A stretch of DNA of 8,397 bases from an uncultured Clostridia bacterium (lineage in GTDB: Bacteria > Bacillota > Clostridia > Christensenellales > Aristaeellaceae): contig CAMDVP010000133.1 of the NCBI GenBank assembly GCA_945877525.1, positions 1-8,397 on the forward strand. Reading direction: 5' to 3'. Position numbers and translations under genes: made by a program. A model generated the notes under the pieces. It had not been told where the DNA came from and made no database searches. It was given only the letters and a program-made list of their open reading frames with translations. This document shows, one piece after another, positions 1-5,262 of this stretch (position 1 is its first letter; every line of letters begins with the position of its first letter).

Positions 1-296
1 TCCACGCTGGACTGGGCCAGCGCCCACAGCCCTCCGGCATGGTCCTTGTCCGTGTGGGTCAGAATCACCCCGTCCAGCCGCCTGATTTCCAGCTGGCGCA
101 GCGCCGAGGACACCGCGCCCCAGCTTTCCGCCGTACCCGTATCAATCATATACACGCTTCCGCCGCTTTCCAGCAGCAGGCAGTCCGCCTTGCCCACGTT
201 CAGCGCCAGCAGGATCATTCCTTCCTCCGGTTCCGCCGCCGAGCAGCCCGGCAGAAGCATCGCTGCCAGCAACAGCGTCAGCAGCCTTCGCTTCAT
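1..296 (-). CDS. ComEC-like metallo-beta-lactamase-fold lipoprotein (N-terminal part)
   Basis: A predicted secreted, membrane-anchored metallohydrolase; only the first 98 codons lie in the window and the C-terminus is beyond position 1. Residues 1-18 form a lipoprotein signal peptide: MKRR, a Leu/Ala-rich stretch, then a lipobox ending LPGC, so Cys18 would be lipidated. Pro at the -2 position is slightly unusual. The mature part starts like the standalone or C-terminal hydrolase domains of ComEC/Rec2 proteins: a strand with LNVGKADCLLLESGG (33-47), then MIDTG (50-54), then the metal-binding motif HTDKDHAGG (81-89) with H81, D83, D85 and H86. The ATG at 294-296 follows an AGGAAG-type site about 8 nt upstream. 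It is divergent from tadA across about 107 nt; a TATGAT at 320-325 on this strand could be its -10, but no good -35 is visible. Substrate unknown; proteins of this class may be phosphodiesterases or nucleases. The fold is confident, the function is not. Confidence 0.85.
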   Translation of the reverse strand, partial: MKRRLLTLLLAAMLLPGCSAAEPEEGMILLALNVGKADCLLLESGGSVYMIDTGTAESWGAVSSALRQLEIRRLDGVILTHTDKDHAGGLWALAQSSV

Positions 297-355
297 CTTT
301 CCCACTTCCTTTCCCGATAATCATACAACGAATAACGCCCGCCGAAACCTGCCGC

Positions 356-384
356 TTTACGGAAAAAGCCGTCTGTGCTACAAT
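356..384 (+). promoter_or_regulatory. Predicted extended -10 promoter of tadA-mazG-like unit
   Basis: A -35 like TTTACG (356-361; 4 of 6 matches to consensus) is followed by a 17-bp spacer and a -10 TACAAT (379-384) preceded by TG at 376-377, which makes an extended -10. Transcription would start near 389-391, leaving a leader of only about 13-15 nt before the ATG at 404. The ATG at 383 lies inside the -10 and so could not be used from this promoter. Confidence 0.55.
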
Positions 385-390
385 GGCGGC

Positions 391-396
391 AGGAGG
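391..396 (+). promoter_or_regulatory. Ribosome binding site fixing the tadA start
   Basis: A perfect AGGAGG is followed by 7 nt and then the ATG at 404-406. This decides for 404 over the in-frame ATG at 383, which has no such site and would add seven residues not expected at the front of TadA. Confidence 0.8.
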
Positions 397-403
397 CGAT
401 ACC

Positions 404-853
404 ATGGAGGAATGGATGCGCATGGCCCTGGAGGAGGCCCTCGCCGCGCTGGCGGAGGGCGAGATCCCCGTAGGCGCGGTGCTGACCCGGGAGGGGCGGC
501 TTGTCTGCCGGGCGCACAACCGGCGCGAAGCATGGCATGATCCCACTGCCCACGCGGAGCTGCTCTGCCTGCGGGAAGGCGCCCGCCTTCTGGGCGACTG
601 GCGCCTGCGGGACTGCACCCTCTATGTGACGCTGGAGCCCTGCCCCATGTGCGCCGGTGCCATGGTGATGAGCCAGCTGGGCCGGTGCGTATTCGGCGCG
701 GTGGACGAGCGTCAGGGCTGCTGCGGCAGTCTGTACGACCTGCCCGGCGACCCGGCTCTGGGGGCCGTGACCCGCTGGCAGGGAGGCGTATTGCAGGAGG
801 AATGCCGCAGGCTGCTCCAAACGTTTTTCCAGGACAAACGCGGCAAGGCGTAA
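404..853 (+). CDS. tadA: tRNA-specific adenosine deaminase
   Basis: Converts adenosine 34 to inosine in the anticodon of tRNA-Arg(ACG), allowing one tRNA to read several Arg codons; cytosolic, normally a homodimer and usually essential. The 149-residue protein is close to the usual bacterial length. It shows the zinc-dependent cytidine/deoxycytidylate deaminase signature: H50-A51-E52, where His binds zinc and Glu is the proton shuttle, and P79-C80-P-M-C83, where both Cys bind zinc. IPVGAV (21-26) and N39 in AHNR also fit TadA. The N-terminal helix (EEWMRMALEEALAA) and the helical C-terminus with FFQ fit TadA rather than guanine or cytidine deaminases. It has its own upstream promoter and is followed 13 nt later by the MazG-like gene. 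Nothing is missing or odd. Confidence 0.95.
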   Translation: MEEWMRMALEEALAALAEGEIPVGAVLTREGRLVCRAHNRREAWHDPTAHAELLCLREGARLLGDWRLRDCTLYVTLEPCPMCAGAMVMSQLGRCVFGAVDERQGCCGSLYDLPGDPALGAVTRWQGGVLQEECRRLLQTFFQDKRGKA

Positions 854-866
854 AGGAGGCATACAG

Positions 867-1196
867 ATGACGCTGAACGAATATCAGGCGCTTGCCCTGA
901 CCACCCTGAACCCCGCCCTCAGCCGGCAGGAGACGCTGCTGAACGGGATTATGGGACTATGCGGTGAAGCGGGCGAGGCCATCGATCTGATGAAAAAGCA
1001 TCTGCATCAGGGACACGCGCTGGACAGGGAGGCACTGCTCCGCGAGCTGGGCGACGTGGCCTGGTATCTGGCGGAAACCGCCTGGGCGCTGGACGCTTCG
1101 CTGGAGGAGGTTTGCCAGGGGAACATCGACAAGCTGCGCAGACGCTATCCGGAGGGCTTCAGCCGGGAGAAGTCCCTGCACCGGGAAGCGGAATAA
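867..1196 (+). CDS. MazG-like nucleoside triphosphate pyrophosphohydrolase
   Basis: A short, standalone all-alpha NTP pyrophosphohydrolase (109 residues), predicted to hydrolyse NTPs or dNTPs to monophosphate plus PPi with Mg2+, most likely cleaning the nucleotide pool; exact substrate unknown. The family's metal-binding acidic clusters are visible: GEAGEAIDLMKK (33-44) with E34 and E37, and ELGDVAWYLAE (60-70) with E60 and D63. A C-terminal N86-I-D-K-L-R-R-R-YP-GF stretch is typical of MazG-like proteins of this size. The start has AGGAGG at 854-859 with 7-nt spacing. It begins 13 nt after the tadA stop, with the ribosome binding site directly behind that stop, so the two are co-transcribed. 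HisE belongs to the same superfamily and his genes lie next door, but the motif layout and the opposite orientation argue against that identity. Confidence 0.88.
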   Translation: MTLNEYQALALTTLNPALSRQETLLNGIMGLCGEAGEAIDLMKKHLHQGHALDREALLRELGDVAWYLAETAWALDASLEEVCQGNIDKLRRRYPEGFSREKSLHREAE

Positions 1197-1207
1197 CCCG
1201 CCCGAGG

Positions 1208-1248
1208 AGGAATGCTCCCCCTTCCAAAAGAAGAGGGAGCATTCCTTT
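1208..1248 (+). terminator. Hairpin terminator between convergent tadA and hisC units
   Basis: A 12-bp perfect stem pairs AGGAATGCTCCC (1208-1219) with GGGAGCATTCCT (1235-1246). A C/A mismatch and a further CTTC/GAAG 4-bp stem follow, closing on the loop CAAAA (1225-1229). The plus strand continues TTTAT, a short T-tract. On the minus strand the same hairpin follows the hisC stop but has no T-tract, so it is a proper terminator only for the plus strand; it may still block or protect the hisC mRNA end. Confidence 0.75.
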
Positions 1249-2302
1249 ATCCGCGTATCAGTTCAATCAGCGCGTCCGTCACCCGGTCCATATCCTCCGC
1301 CGTGCCTACGGTTACCCGCAGCCAGCTTTTCAGCCGCGGGGCCGAAAAATGCCGCACCAGAATGCCGCGCTCCCGCAGCGCCTGCTGCACCGGGGCCGCA
1401 TCCTCCTGCGCTGCGCGGACGAACAGGAAATTCGTGGCGCTTTCAAGCACCGTGATCCCTGCTGAACGCAGGCGGGTATACGCCTTGTCCCGGGCCGTAA
1501 CCACCTTCGCCACACAAGCGGCGGTATAGTCCCCGTCCAGCACGGAGGCCGTGGCAGCGGCCTGGGCCAGCCGATCCAGGGGGTAGCTGTTGAAGCTGTC
1601 CCGGATGCGGCGCAGGGCGCTGATCAGCCGGGTCGAGCCCAGGGCATAGCCCACCCGCATGCCCGCCAGGGAGTGACTCTTGCTGAAGGTGCGCACCAGC
1701 AGCAGATTGTCGAACTCTGTCAGCAGGTCGCAGCAGGTTTCCGGGGCGAAAGCGGCGTAGGCCTCGTCCACCAGCAGCACTGCGTCGTTTGCACGGCTGT
1801 GGGCCGCCAGCCGCCGGATTTCCCCCTTGTCCAGCCAGAGTCCCGTGGGCGCGTTGGGATTGGCCAGCGCCACAGGCAGGCCCTGCATCAAGCCGTCCGT
1901 ATCCACCGTGAAGTCCTCCCGCAGGGGGACGGTGCGGTAATCCACGCCGAACAGCCGGGCATACACCGGATAGAAGGAATAGGTCACGTCCGGCGCCAGC
2001 AGCGTTTTCCCCGCAAAAAACGCCGCGAAGGCAAAGGCCAGCACCTCATCGGAGCCGTTGCCGCAGAAAACCTCCTCCGGCGAAACGCCCATCACCCGGG
2101 CAATGGCTTCCCGCAGGGATGTGGCTTCCATATCCGGATACAGGCGCAGGGAGTCGCACAACCCGTCGATAGCCTGCGCCACCCGGGGCGAAGGCGGATA
2201 AGGATTCTCGTTGGTATTCAGCTTGATGAACTGCCGATCCTTGGGCTGCTCTCCCGCCGTATAGGGGGTCAGGCCCAGGGCCAGCTTGCTCTCATAGGGC
2301 AT
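1247..2302 (-). CDS. hisC: Histidinol-phosphate aminotransferase
   Basis: A PLP-dependent class I/II (fold type I) aminotransferase that converts imidazole acetol phosphate plus glutamate to histidinol phosphate in histidine biosynthesis; cytosolic dimer. Numbering from the GTG at 2311 (354 residues), the sequence shows LNTNENPYPPSP (31-42), typical of HisC; LYPD (57-60); GNGSDE (84-89), phosphate-binding; NPNAPTG (151-157); D182-E-A-Y185, contacting the PLP ring; TFSKSHSLAGMRVGY with the Schiff-base lysine at K211; and LRVTVGT with the carboxylate-binding Arg at R332. The start is uncertain by three codons. GGAGGG (2314-2319) lies 11 nt before the ATG at 2302 but only 2 nt before the GTG at 2311, so I prefer the ATG, giving 351 residues. 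It is the last gene of the unit, 24 nt after the nucleotidyltransferase; its stop codon overlaps the convergent terminator. Related aminotransferases exist for cobalamin and aromatic pathways, but the his neighbours support HisC. Confidence 0.93.
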   Translation of the reverse strand: MPYESKLALGLTPYTAGEQPKDRQFIKLNTNENPYPPSPRVAQAIDGLCDSLRLYPDMEATSLREAIARVMGVSPEEVFCGNGSDEVLAFAFAAFFAGKTLLAPDVTYSFYPVYARLFGVDYRTVPLREDFTVDTDGLMQGLPVALANPNAPTGLWLDKGEIRRLAAHSRANDAVLLVDEAYAAFAPETCCDLLTEFDNLLLVRTFSKSHSLAGMRVGYALGSTRLISALRRIRDSFNSYPLDRLAQAAATASVLDGDYTAACVAKVVTARDKAYTRLRSAGITVLESATNFLFVRAAQEDAAPVQQALRERGILVRHFSAPRLKSWLRVTVGTAEDMDRVTDALIELIRG

Positions 2303-2313
2303 GGCTGTCACAT

Positions 2314-2319
2314 CCCTCC
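2314..2319 (-). promoter_or_regulatory. Ribosome binding site of hisC
   Basis: On the minus strand GGAGGG is followed immediately by ATGTGA, a start-stop pair in another frame, then the candidate hisC starts: GTG after 2 nt and ATG after 11 nt. Neither spacing is ideal; the ATG is the more plausible. Confidence 0.5.
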
Positions 2320-2326
2320 ATGATTG

Positions 2327-2998
2327 TCAGGCGTTCTTCGCCCTCTCCAGCGCCTGCCGGCACCAGTCCAGCAGCAGGGAAAAGTCCATTTCGCAGGGCG
2401 AATCCCCCCTGCGCAGCGCCAGCGCACGCGCCGCCACATGCGCGTCCAGATCATTGGGCAGGGCCGTCAACTCCGCCATGGTGCGTGGAAAGCTGCCCGT
2501 TTCCAGCAGCGTCAGCGCCTGGATCATATACAGCGCCATTTTACCGCACCCCGGCAGCGCCTCCACACTGCGCGCCGCGCCCCGGTAAATCCGCCGATGG
2601 CACAATTCGTGATACAGGTTGCCCGCGCTCAGCTGCACAAAGCGGCGAAGATCCTCCCGGGTGCTTTCCGGCACCAGCGCTTCAAGGCTTCCCACCCAGT
2701 CCCTTGTGCTGCGGAACAGGCAGGCAATTTCCAGCGGATTCCACGCCGCCAGTTCCTCCCGCCCGCAGATGAACCCGCAGGCTTTCTCCGCCCAGGGCTG
2801 CTCCTGAATGATCCGCCTGTATGCGTCCAAATCCGCCGTGGACAGCCCCTCCAGAACGCACATCACGTCCAGATCGCTTTGCTCATCCGCCTCACCCCGG
2901 GCATAGCTGCCCTGCAGGCCCAGGTAAATCAGCCGCGCTCCAAAGGCGTCCCGGAGCTGCACAGCCAGGTCGTTCATACACACAGACGCGTCAAGCAT
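2327..2998 (-). CDS. Nucleotidyltransferase-domain protein inside the his operon
   Basis: A 223-residue protein whose N-terminus carries the DNA polymerase beta-like minimal nucleotidyltransferase signature: L-Q-G30-S31[11 protein letters not shown]42-L-D44, a helix-turn followed by two metal-binding aspartates. Such domains transfer a nucleotide to a small molecule or protein; aminoglycoside adenylyltransferases and MNT antitoxins are relatives. Residues from about 115 to the end are predicted helical (for example [15 protein letters not shown] and [16 protein letters not shown]) and may be a HEPN-like or substrate-binding helical bundle, but I see no HEPN R-x4-6-H RNase motif. I cannot assign a substrate. 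The start at 2998 overlaps the hisF stop by 8 nt, with GGAGGG at 3007-3012 spaced 8 nt inside hisF, so translation is coupled to hisF. An internal ATG at 2977 is less likely. No known histidine step needs such an enzyme; it may be a passenger, or may be tied to resistance or regulation. Confidence 0.85.
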   Translation of the reverse strand: MLDASVCMNDLAVQLRDAFGARLIYLGLQGSYARGEADEQSDLDVMCVLEGLSTADLDAYRRIIQEQPWAEKACGFICGREELAAWNPLEIACLFRSTRDWVGSLEALVPESTREDLRRFVQLSAGNLYHELCHRRIYRGAARSVEALPGCGKMALYMIQALTLLETGSFPRTMAELTALPNDLDAHVAARALALRRGDSPCEMDFSLLLDWCRQALERAKNA

Positions 2999-3770
2999 GA
3001 GCGTTTCCCTCCAATCTGCGTACGGGCACGCCCTCCCGGGCCAGATAGTTCTTCAGGTCGCCAATGCGCAGAATGCCGAAGTGAAACAGCGTCGCTGCCA
3101 GGGCCGCGTCGGCCCCGCCCAGGGTCAGGGCGTCACGGAAGTGTTCGGGCCTGCCCGCACCCCCGCTGGCAATCACCGGCACGGGCACCGCATCGGCCAC
3201 CGCGCGGGTCACGTCCAGGGCAAAACCCTCGCCCACCCCGTCGGTGTCCATGCTGGTCAGGAGAATTTCCCCCGCCCCCCGGCGCACGCCCTCAGCGGCC
3301 CATTCCAGCGCATCCATGCCGGTATTGACCCGCCCGCCGTTGACATACACGTCCCAGCCGCCGCCGGGGCGCTTTTTCACGTCCATGGCCAGCACAATGC
3401 ACTGACTGCCAAAGCGCAGCGCCGCCTCGGTGATGAAGTCCGGATTGCGCACGGCGGGGCTGTTGATGGACACCTTGTCCGCCCCCCTCAGCAGGATTTG
3501 CCGGATCTGCTCCACCTCCGAGATGCCGCCGCCCACCGTGAAGGGGATGAACACCTGCTCCGCCACACGGCTGACCACGTCCAGCATGGCGCCCCGGCCC
3601 TCATGGGAAGCGTTGATGTCCAGCAGCACCAGCTCGTCCGCGCCCTCCCGGTTGTAGCGCACGGCAGCCTCCACCGGGTCGCCCGCGTCGCGGATGTCCA
3701 CAAAGTTCACGCCCTTGACCACCCGGCCGTCCCGGATGTCCAGGCAGGAAATGATGCGCCTTGTCAACAT
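2991..3770 (-). CDS. hisF: Imidazole glycerol phosphate synthase, cyclase subunit
   Basis: The (beta/alpha)8-barrel subunit that uses ammonia passed from HisH to convert PRFAR into imidazole glycerol phosphate and AICAR, linking histidine and purine synthesis. It has 259 residues, normal for HisF. Key residues fall where expected from the Thermotoga enzyme: D11 in [14 protein letters not shown] (7-20) and D130 in VLAMDVKKR (127-133), the two catalytic acids. Phosphate-binding segments are present too: VGGGI (79-83), LLTSMDTDG (170-178) and IASGGAG (200-206). The start at 3770 has GGGGAGG at 3778-3784 with 7-nt spacing. The frame stays open further upstream to 3878, but that extension lies inside hisH and has no matching family sequence. 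It overlaps the hisH stop by 7 nt and the next gene's start by 8 nt. A canonical, intact gene. Confidence 0.96.
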   Translation of the reverse strand: MLTRRIISCLDIRDGRVVKGVNFVDIRDAGDPVEAAVRYNREGADELVLLDINASHEGRGAMLDVVSRVAEQVFIPFTVGGGISEVEQIRQILLRGADKVSINSPAVRNPDFITEAALRFGSQCIVLAMDVKKRPGGGWDVYVNGGRVNTGMDALEWAAEGVRRGAGEILLTSMDTDGVGEGFALDVTRAVADAVPVPVIASGGAGRPEHFRDALTLGGADAALAATLFHFGILRIGDLKNYLAREGVPVRRLEGNAHA

Positions 3771-4381
3771 GAGGTCGCCTCCCCTCCCTGCCACAGGGCG
3801 AAGCGCCGCAGCATGCGAAGCCCCGCCTCGCCGCTCTTCTCGGGATGGAACTGCGTGGCCATCACATTGCCCCGGCATACTGCCGCAGTGAAGGTCTGGC
3901 CATAGTCGCAGGCGGCGGCGGTATCATCGTTGACCTGCGCGGCACAATAGGAATGAACAAAATACACGCAGGGATCCTCCCCTGCGTCAAACAACGGGCA
4001 GGCGCGGGTGTGCAGCGTGTTCCAGCCCATGTGGGGCACCTTCAGCCCGGGCGCTGCCAGGCGGGTAATTCCCCCTGAAAACAGCCCCAGGCCCTCGTAA
4101 TGCCCGTTTTCCTCGCTCCACTCAAACATCATCTGCATCCCAAGGCAGATGCCCAGCAGGGGCTTGCCGGCTTTTGCCGCGTCCATCACGGCGCGATCCA
4201 TGCCCGTCGCGCGCAGCTGCGCCATGGCGTCACAGAAGGCGCCCACGCCGGGCAGCACCACCCGCTCCGCCCGGGCCACCGCCGCGGGGTCGCCGGTGAT
4301 TTGCGCCTCAAAGCCCAGATACTCAAAGGCTTTCTGCACGCTGCGCAGGTTGCCCATACCATAATCGACAATTGCGATCAC
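3764..4381 (-). CDS. hisH: Imidazole glycerol phosphate synthase, glutamine amidotransferase subunit
   Basis: A class I (triad) glutaminase that releases ammonia from glutamine and channels it to HisF. The 205-residue protein has the N-terminal [12 protein letters not shown] (4-15) typical of HisH, LPGVGAF (43-49), the oxyanion and nucleophile segment GICLGMQ with C79, and the HPE motif QFHPEKSG with H179 and E181, completing the Cys-His-Glu triad. PHMGWN (116-121) is also a HisH hallmark. The start is a GTG at 4379-4381 with GGGGAGG at 4389-4395, 7 nt upstream. GTGA forms a 4-nt overlap with the amidohydrolase stop, so translation is coupled to that gene. The downstream end overlaps hisF by 7 nt. 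Intact and canonical. Confidence 0.96.
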   Translation of the reverse strand: MIAIVDYGMGNLRSVQKAFEYLGFEAQITGDPAAVARAERVVLPGVGAFCDAMAQLRATGMDRAVMDAAKAGKPLLGICLGMQMMFEWSEENGHYEGLGLFSGGITRLAAPGLKVPHMGWNTLHTRACPLFDAGEDPCVYFVHSYCAAQVNDDTAAACDYGQTFTAAVCRGNVMATQFHPEKSGEAGLRMLRRFALWQGGEATSC

Positions 4382-5178
4382 GCCCCCGCCTCCCCGATAA
4401 AGCGTTCGAAGTTACGGTGCAGAATATCCTCCCGCTCCTCCTCCGTCAGCGGCAGGGCCATGAAACGGGCAACCTCCTCCCTGGGCTTCCACATGGGATA
4501 GTCCGTGCCGAAGAACACCTGCTTCGCGCCGTAGCGGTGGATAATCTTGACCGCCTCCTCCGGCTCCAGCGCATACAGGCTGGAGGAGCAGTCCACATAC
4601 ACATTGCTCCTCCCTGCCAGCAGTTTCCATGCGTCGTTCCAGACCGACCAGCCCCCCAGGTGGGCGCAGATGGCTCGCAGGGACGGCACATGATCCAGCG
4701 CCCGGGCCATGCGCTCAGGTTCGCTGTATGGATAGCGGCTGTCCCCGGTGTGAACCAGCAGGGGAAGGCCGCGCTCCGCCATGGCCTCGAACAGGCGGAT
4801 GGCCGCCGGGTCATCCAGGCAGAAATGCTGGAAATCCGGGTGCAGCTTCACGCCCCGCAGCCCCAGGGACAGGATGCGGTCAAGCTCCTTCTCCATTTCG
4901 GGATGGTCAGGGTGCATGGTGCCGAAGCCGATGAACCGGTCGGGATGCTCCTCTACCGAACGGGCAATAAAGTCGTTGATCGCAGCCACGCGCTCCCAGG
5001 TTACAGCCACCGAATGAACCAGATGACGGGTAATGCCCGCCTCCTCTCCGGCACGGAGCAATTCGCCCACCGTACCGTCCAGATCCATGGGAATACTGTA
5101 GAAATCGCCGATGGAGGCCGCCGCCTTTCGGGCAATTTTATTGGGATAGATATGCGCGTGGGTATCGATGATGGTCAT
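4378..5178 (-). CDS. Amidohydrolase-family (Amidohydro_2 type) metal-dependent hydrolase
   Basis: A 266-residue TIM-barrel metal-dependent hydrolase of the amidohydrolase superfamily, resembling the Amidohydro_2 group (ACMSD- and resorcylate-decarboxylase-like proteins). Candidate metal ligands are in order: DTHAHIYP with H7 and H9, GVKLHPDFQHF with K111 and H113, LVHTGDSRYPYS with H143, CAHLGG with H173, and FFGTDYP with D226. There is no signal peptide, so it is cytosolic. Members hydrolyse or decarboxylate small molecules; the substrate cannot be read from sequence. It is the first gene of the his unit, joined to hisH by a GTGA overlap, and lies just after the purA terminator. The ATG at 5176-5178 has a weak AGGCGG-type site. 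Only a poor promoter is visible in the short gap upstream (TATACA at 5195-5200, no -35 at proper distance). A role in histidine or AICAR-linked metabolism is possible from context only. Confidence 0.87.
   Translation of the reverse strand: MTIIDTHAHIYPNKIARKAAASIGDFYSIPMDLDGTVGELLRAGEEAGITRHLVHSVAVTWERVAAINDFIARSVEEHPDRFIGFGTMHPDHPEMEKELDRILSLGLRGVKLHPDFQHFCLDDPAAIRLFEAMAERGLPLLVHTGDSRYPYSEPERMARALDHVPSLRAICAHLGGWSVWNDAWKLLAGRSNVYVDCSSSLYALEPEEAVKIIHRYGAKQVFFGTDYPMWKPREEVARFMALPLTEEEREDILHRNFERFIGEAGA
4389..4395 (-). promoter_or_regulatory. Ribosome binding site supporting the GTG start of hisH
   Basis: GGGGAGG on the minus strand sits inside the end of the amidohydrolase gene, 7 nt before the GTG at 4381. 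The next in-frame ATG (codon 9) would remove the first beta strand, so the GTG is the real start. Confidence 0.8.
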
Positions 5179-5214
5179 GGGGTTCGCCGCCTTTTGTATA
5201 CAATCAGTGCGTTC

Positions 5215-5242
5215 AAGAAAGGGGCAGGCAGAAGCCTGCCCC
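5215..5242 (-). terminator. Rho-independent terminator of purA
   Basis: A perfect 9-bp GC-rich stem pairs 5221-5229 (ggggcaggc) with 5234-5242 (gcctgcccc) around a 4-nt loop. Read on the minus strand it is followed by TTTCTT. It begins about 20 nt after the purA stop codon and separates purA from the amidohydrolase-his unit. Confidence 0.88.
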
Positions 5243-5262
5243 AGGGGGTATCAGCCAAGGAT

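Noticed and set aside
142..862. Minus-strand frames of 158 and 189 codons opposite tadA
   Set aside because: They overlap the lipoprotein start and lie antisense to tadA with no domain-like sequence; the true minus-strand gene here starts at 296.
867..1196. Possible HisE (phosphoribosyl-ATP pyrophosphohydrolase) beside his genes
   Set aside because: It is in the same superfamily, but it lacks the HisE N-terminal signature, is transcribed with tadA on the opposite strand, and matches standalone MazG-like proteins better.
1205..1529. A GAGGAGG followed by an ATG at 1212, opening a 105-codon plus-strand frame
   Set aside because: The apparent ribosome binding site and start are the left arm of the terminator hairpin, and the frame is antisense to hisC.
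1673..2323. A 216-codon plus-strand frame opposite hisC
   Set aside because: Its His/Gln/Arg-rich composition and antisense position over conserved hisC motifs mark it as a shadow.
2324..3905. Two plus-strand frames of about 300 codons opposite the nucleotidyltransferase, hisF and hisH
   Set aside because: Both are antisense shadows of intact genes, with no ribosome binding site or recognisable domain.
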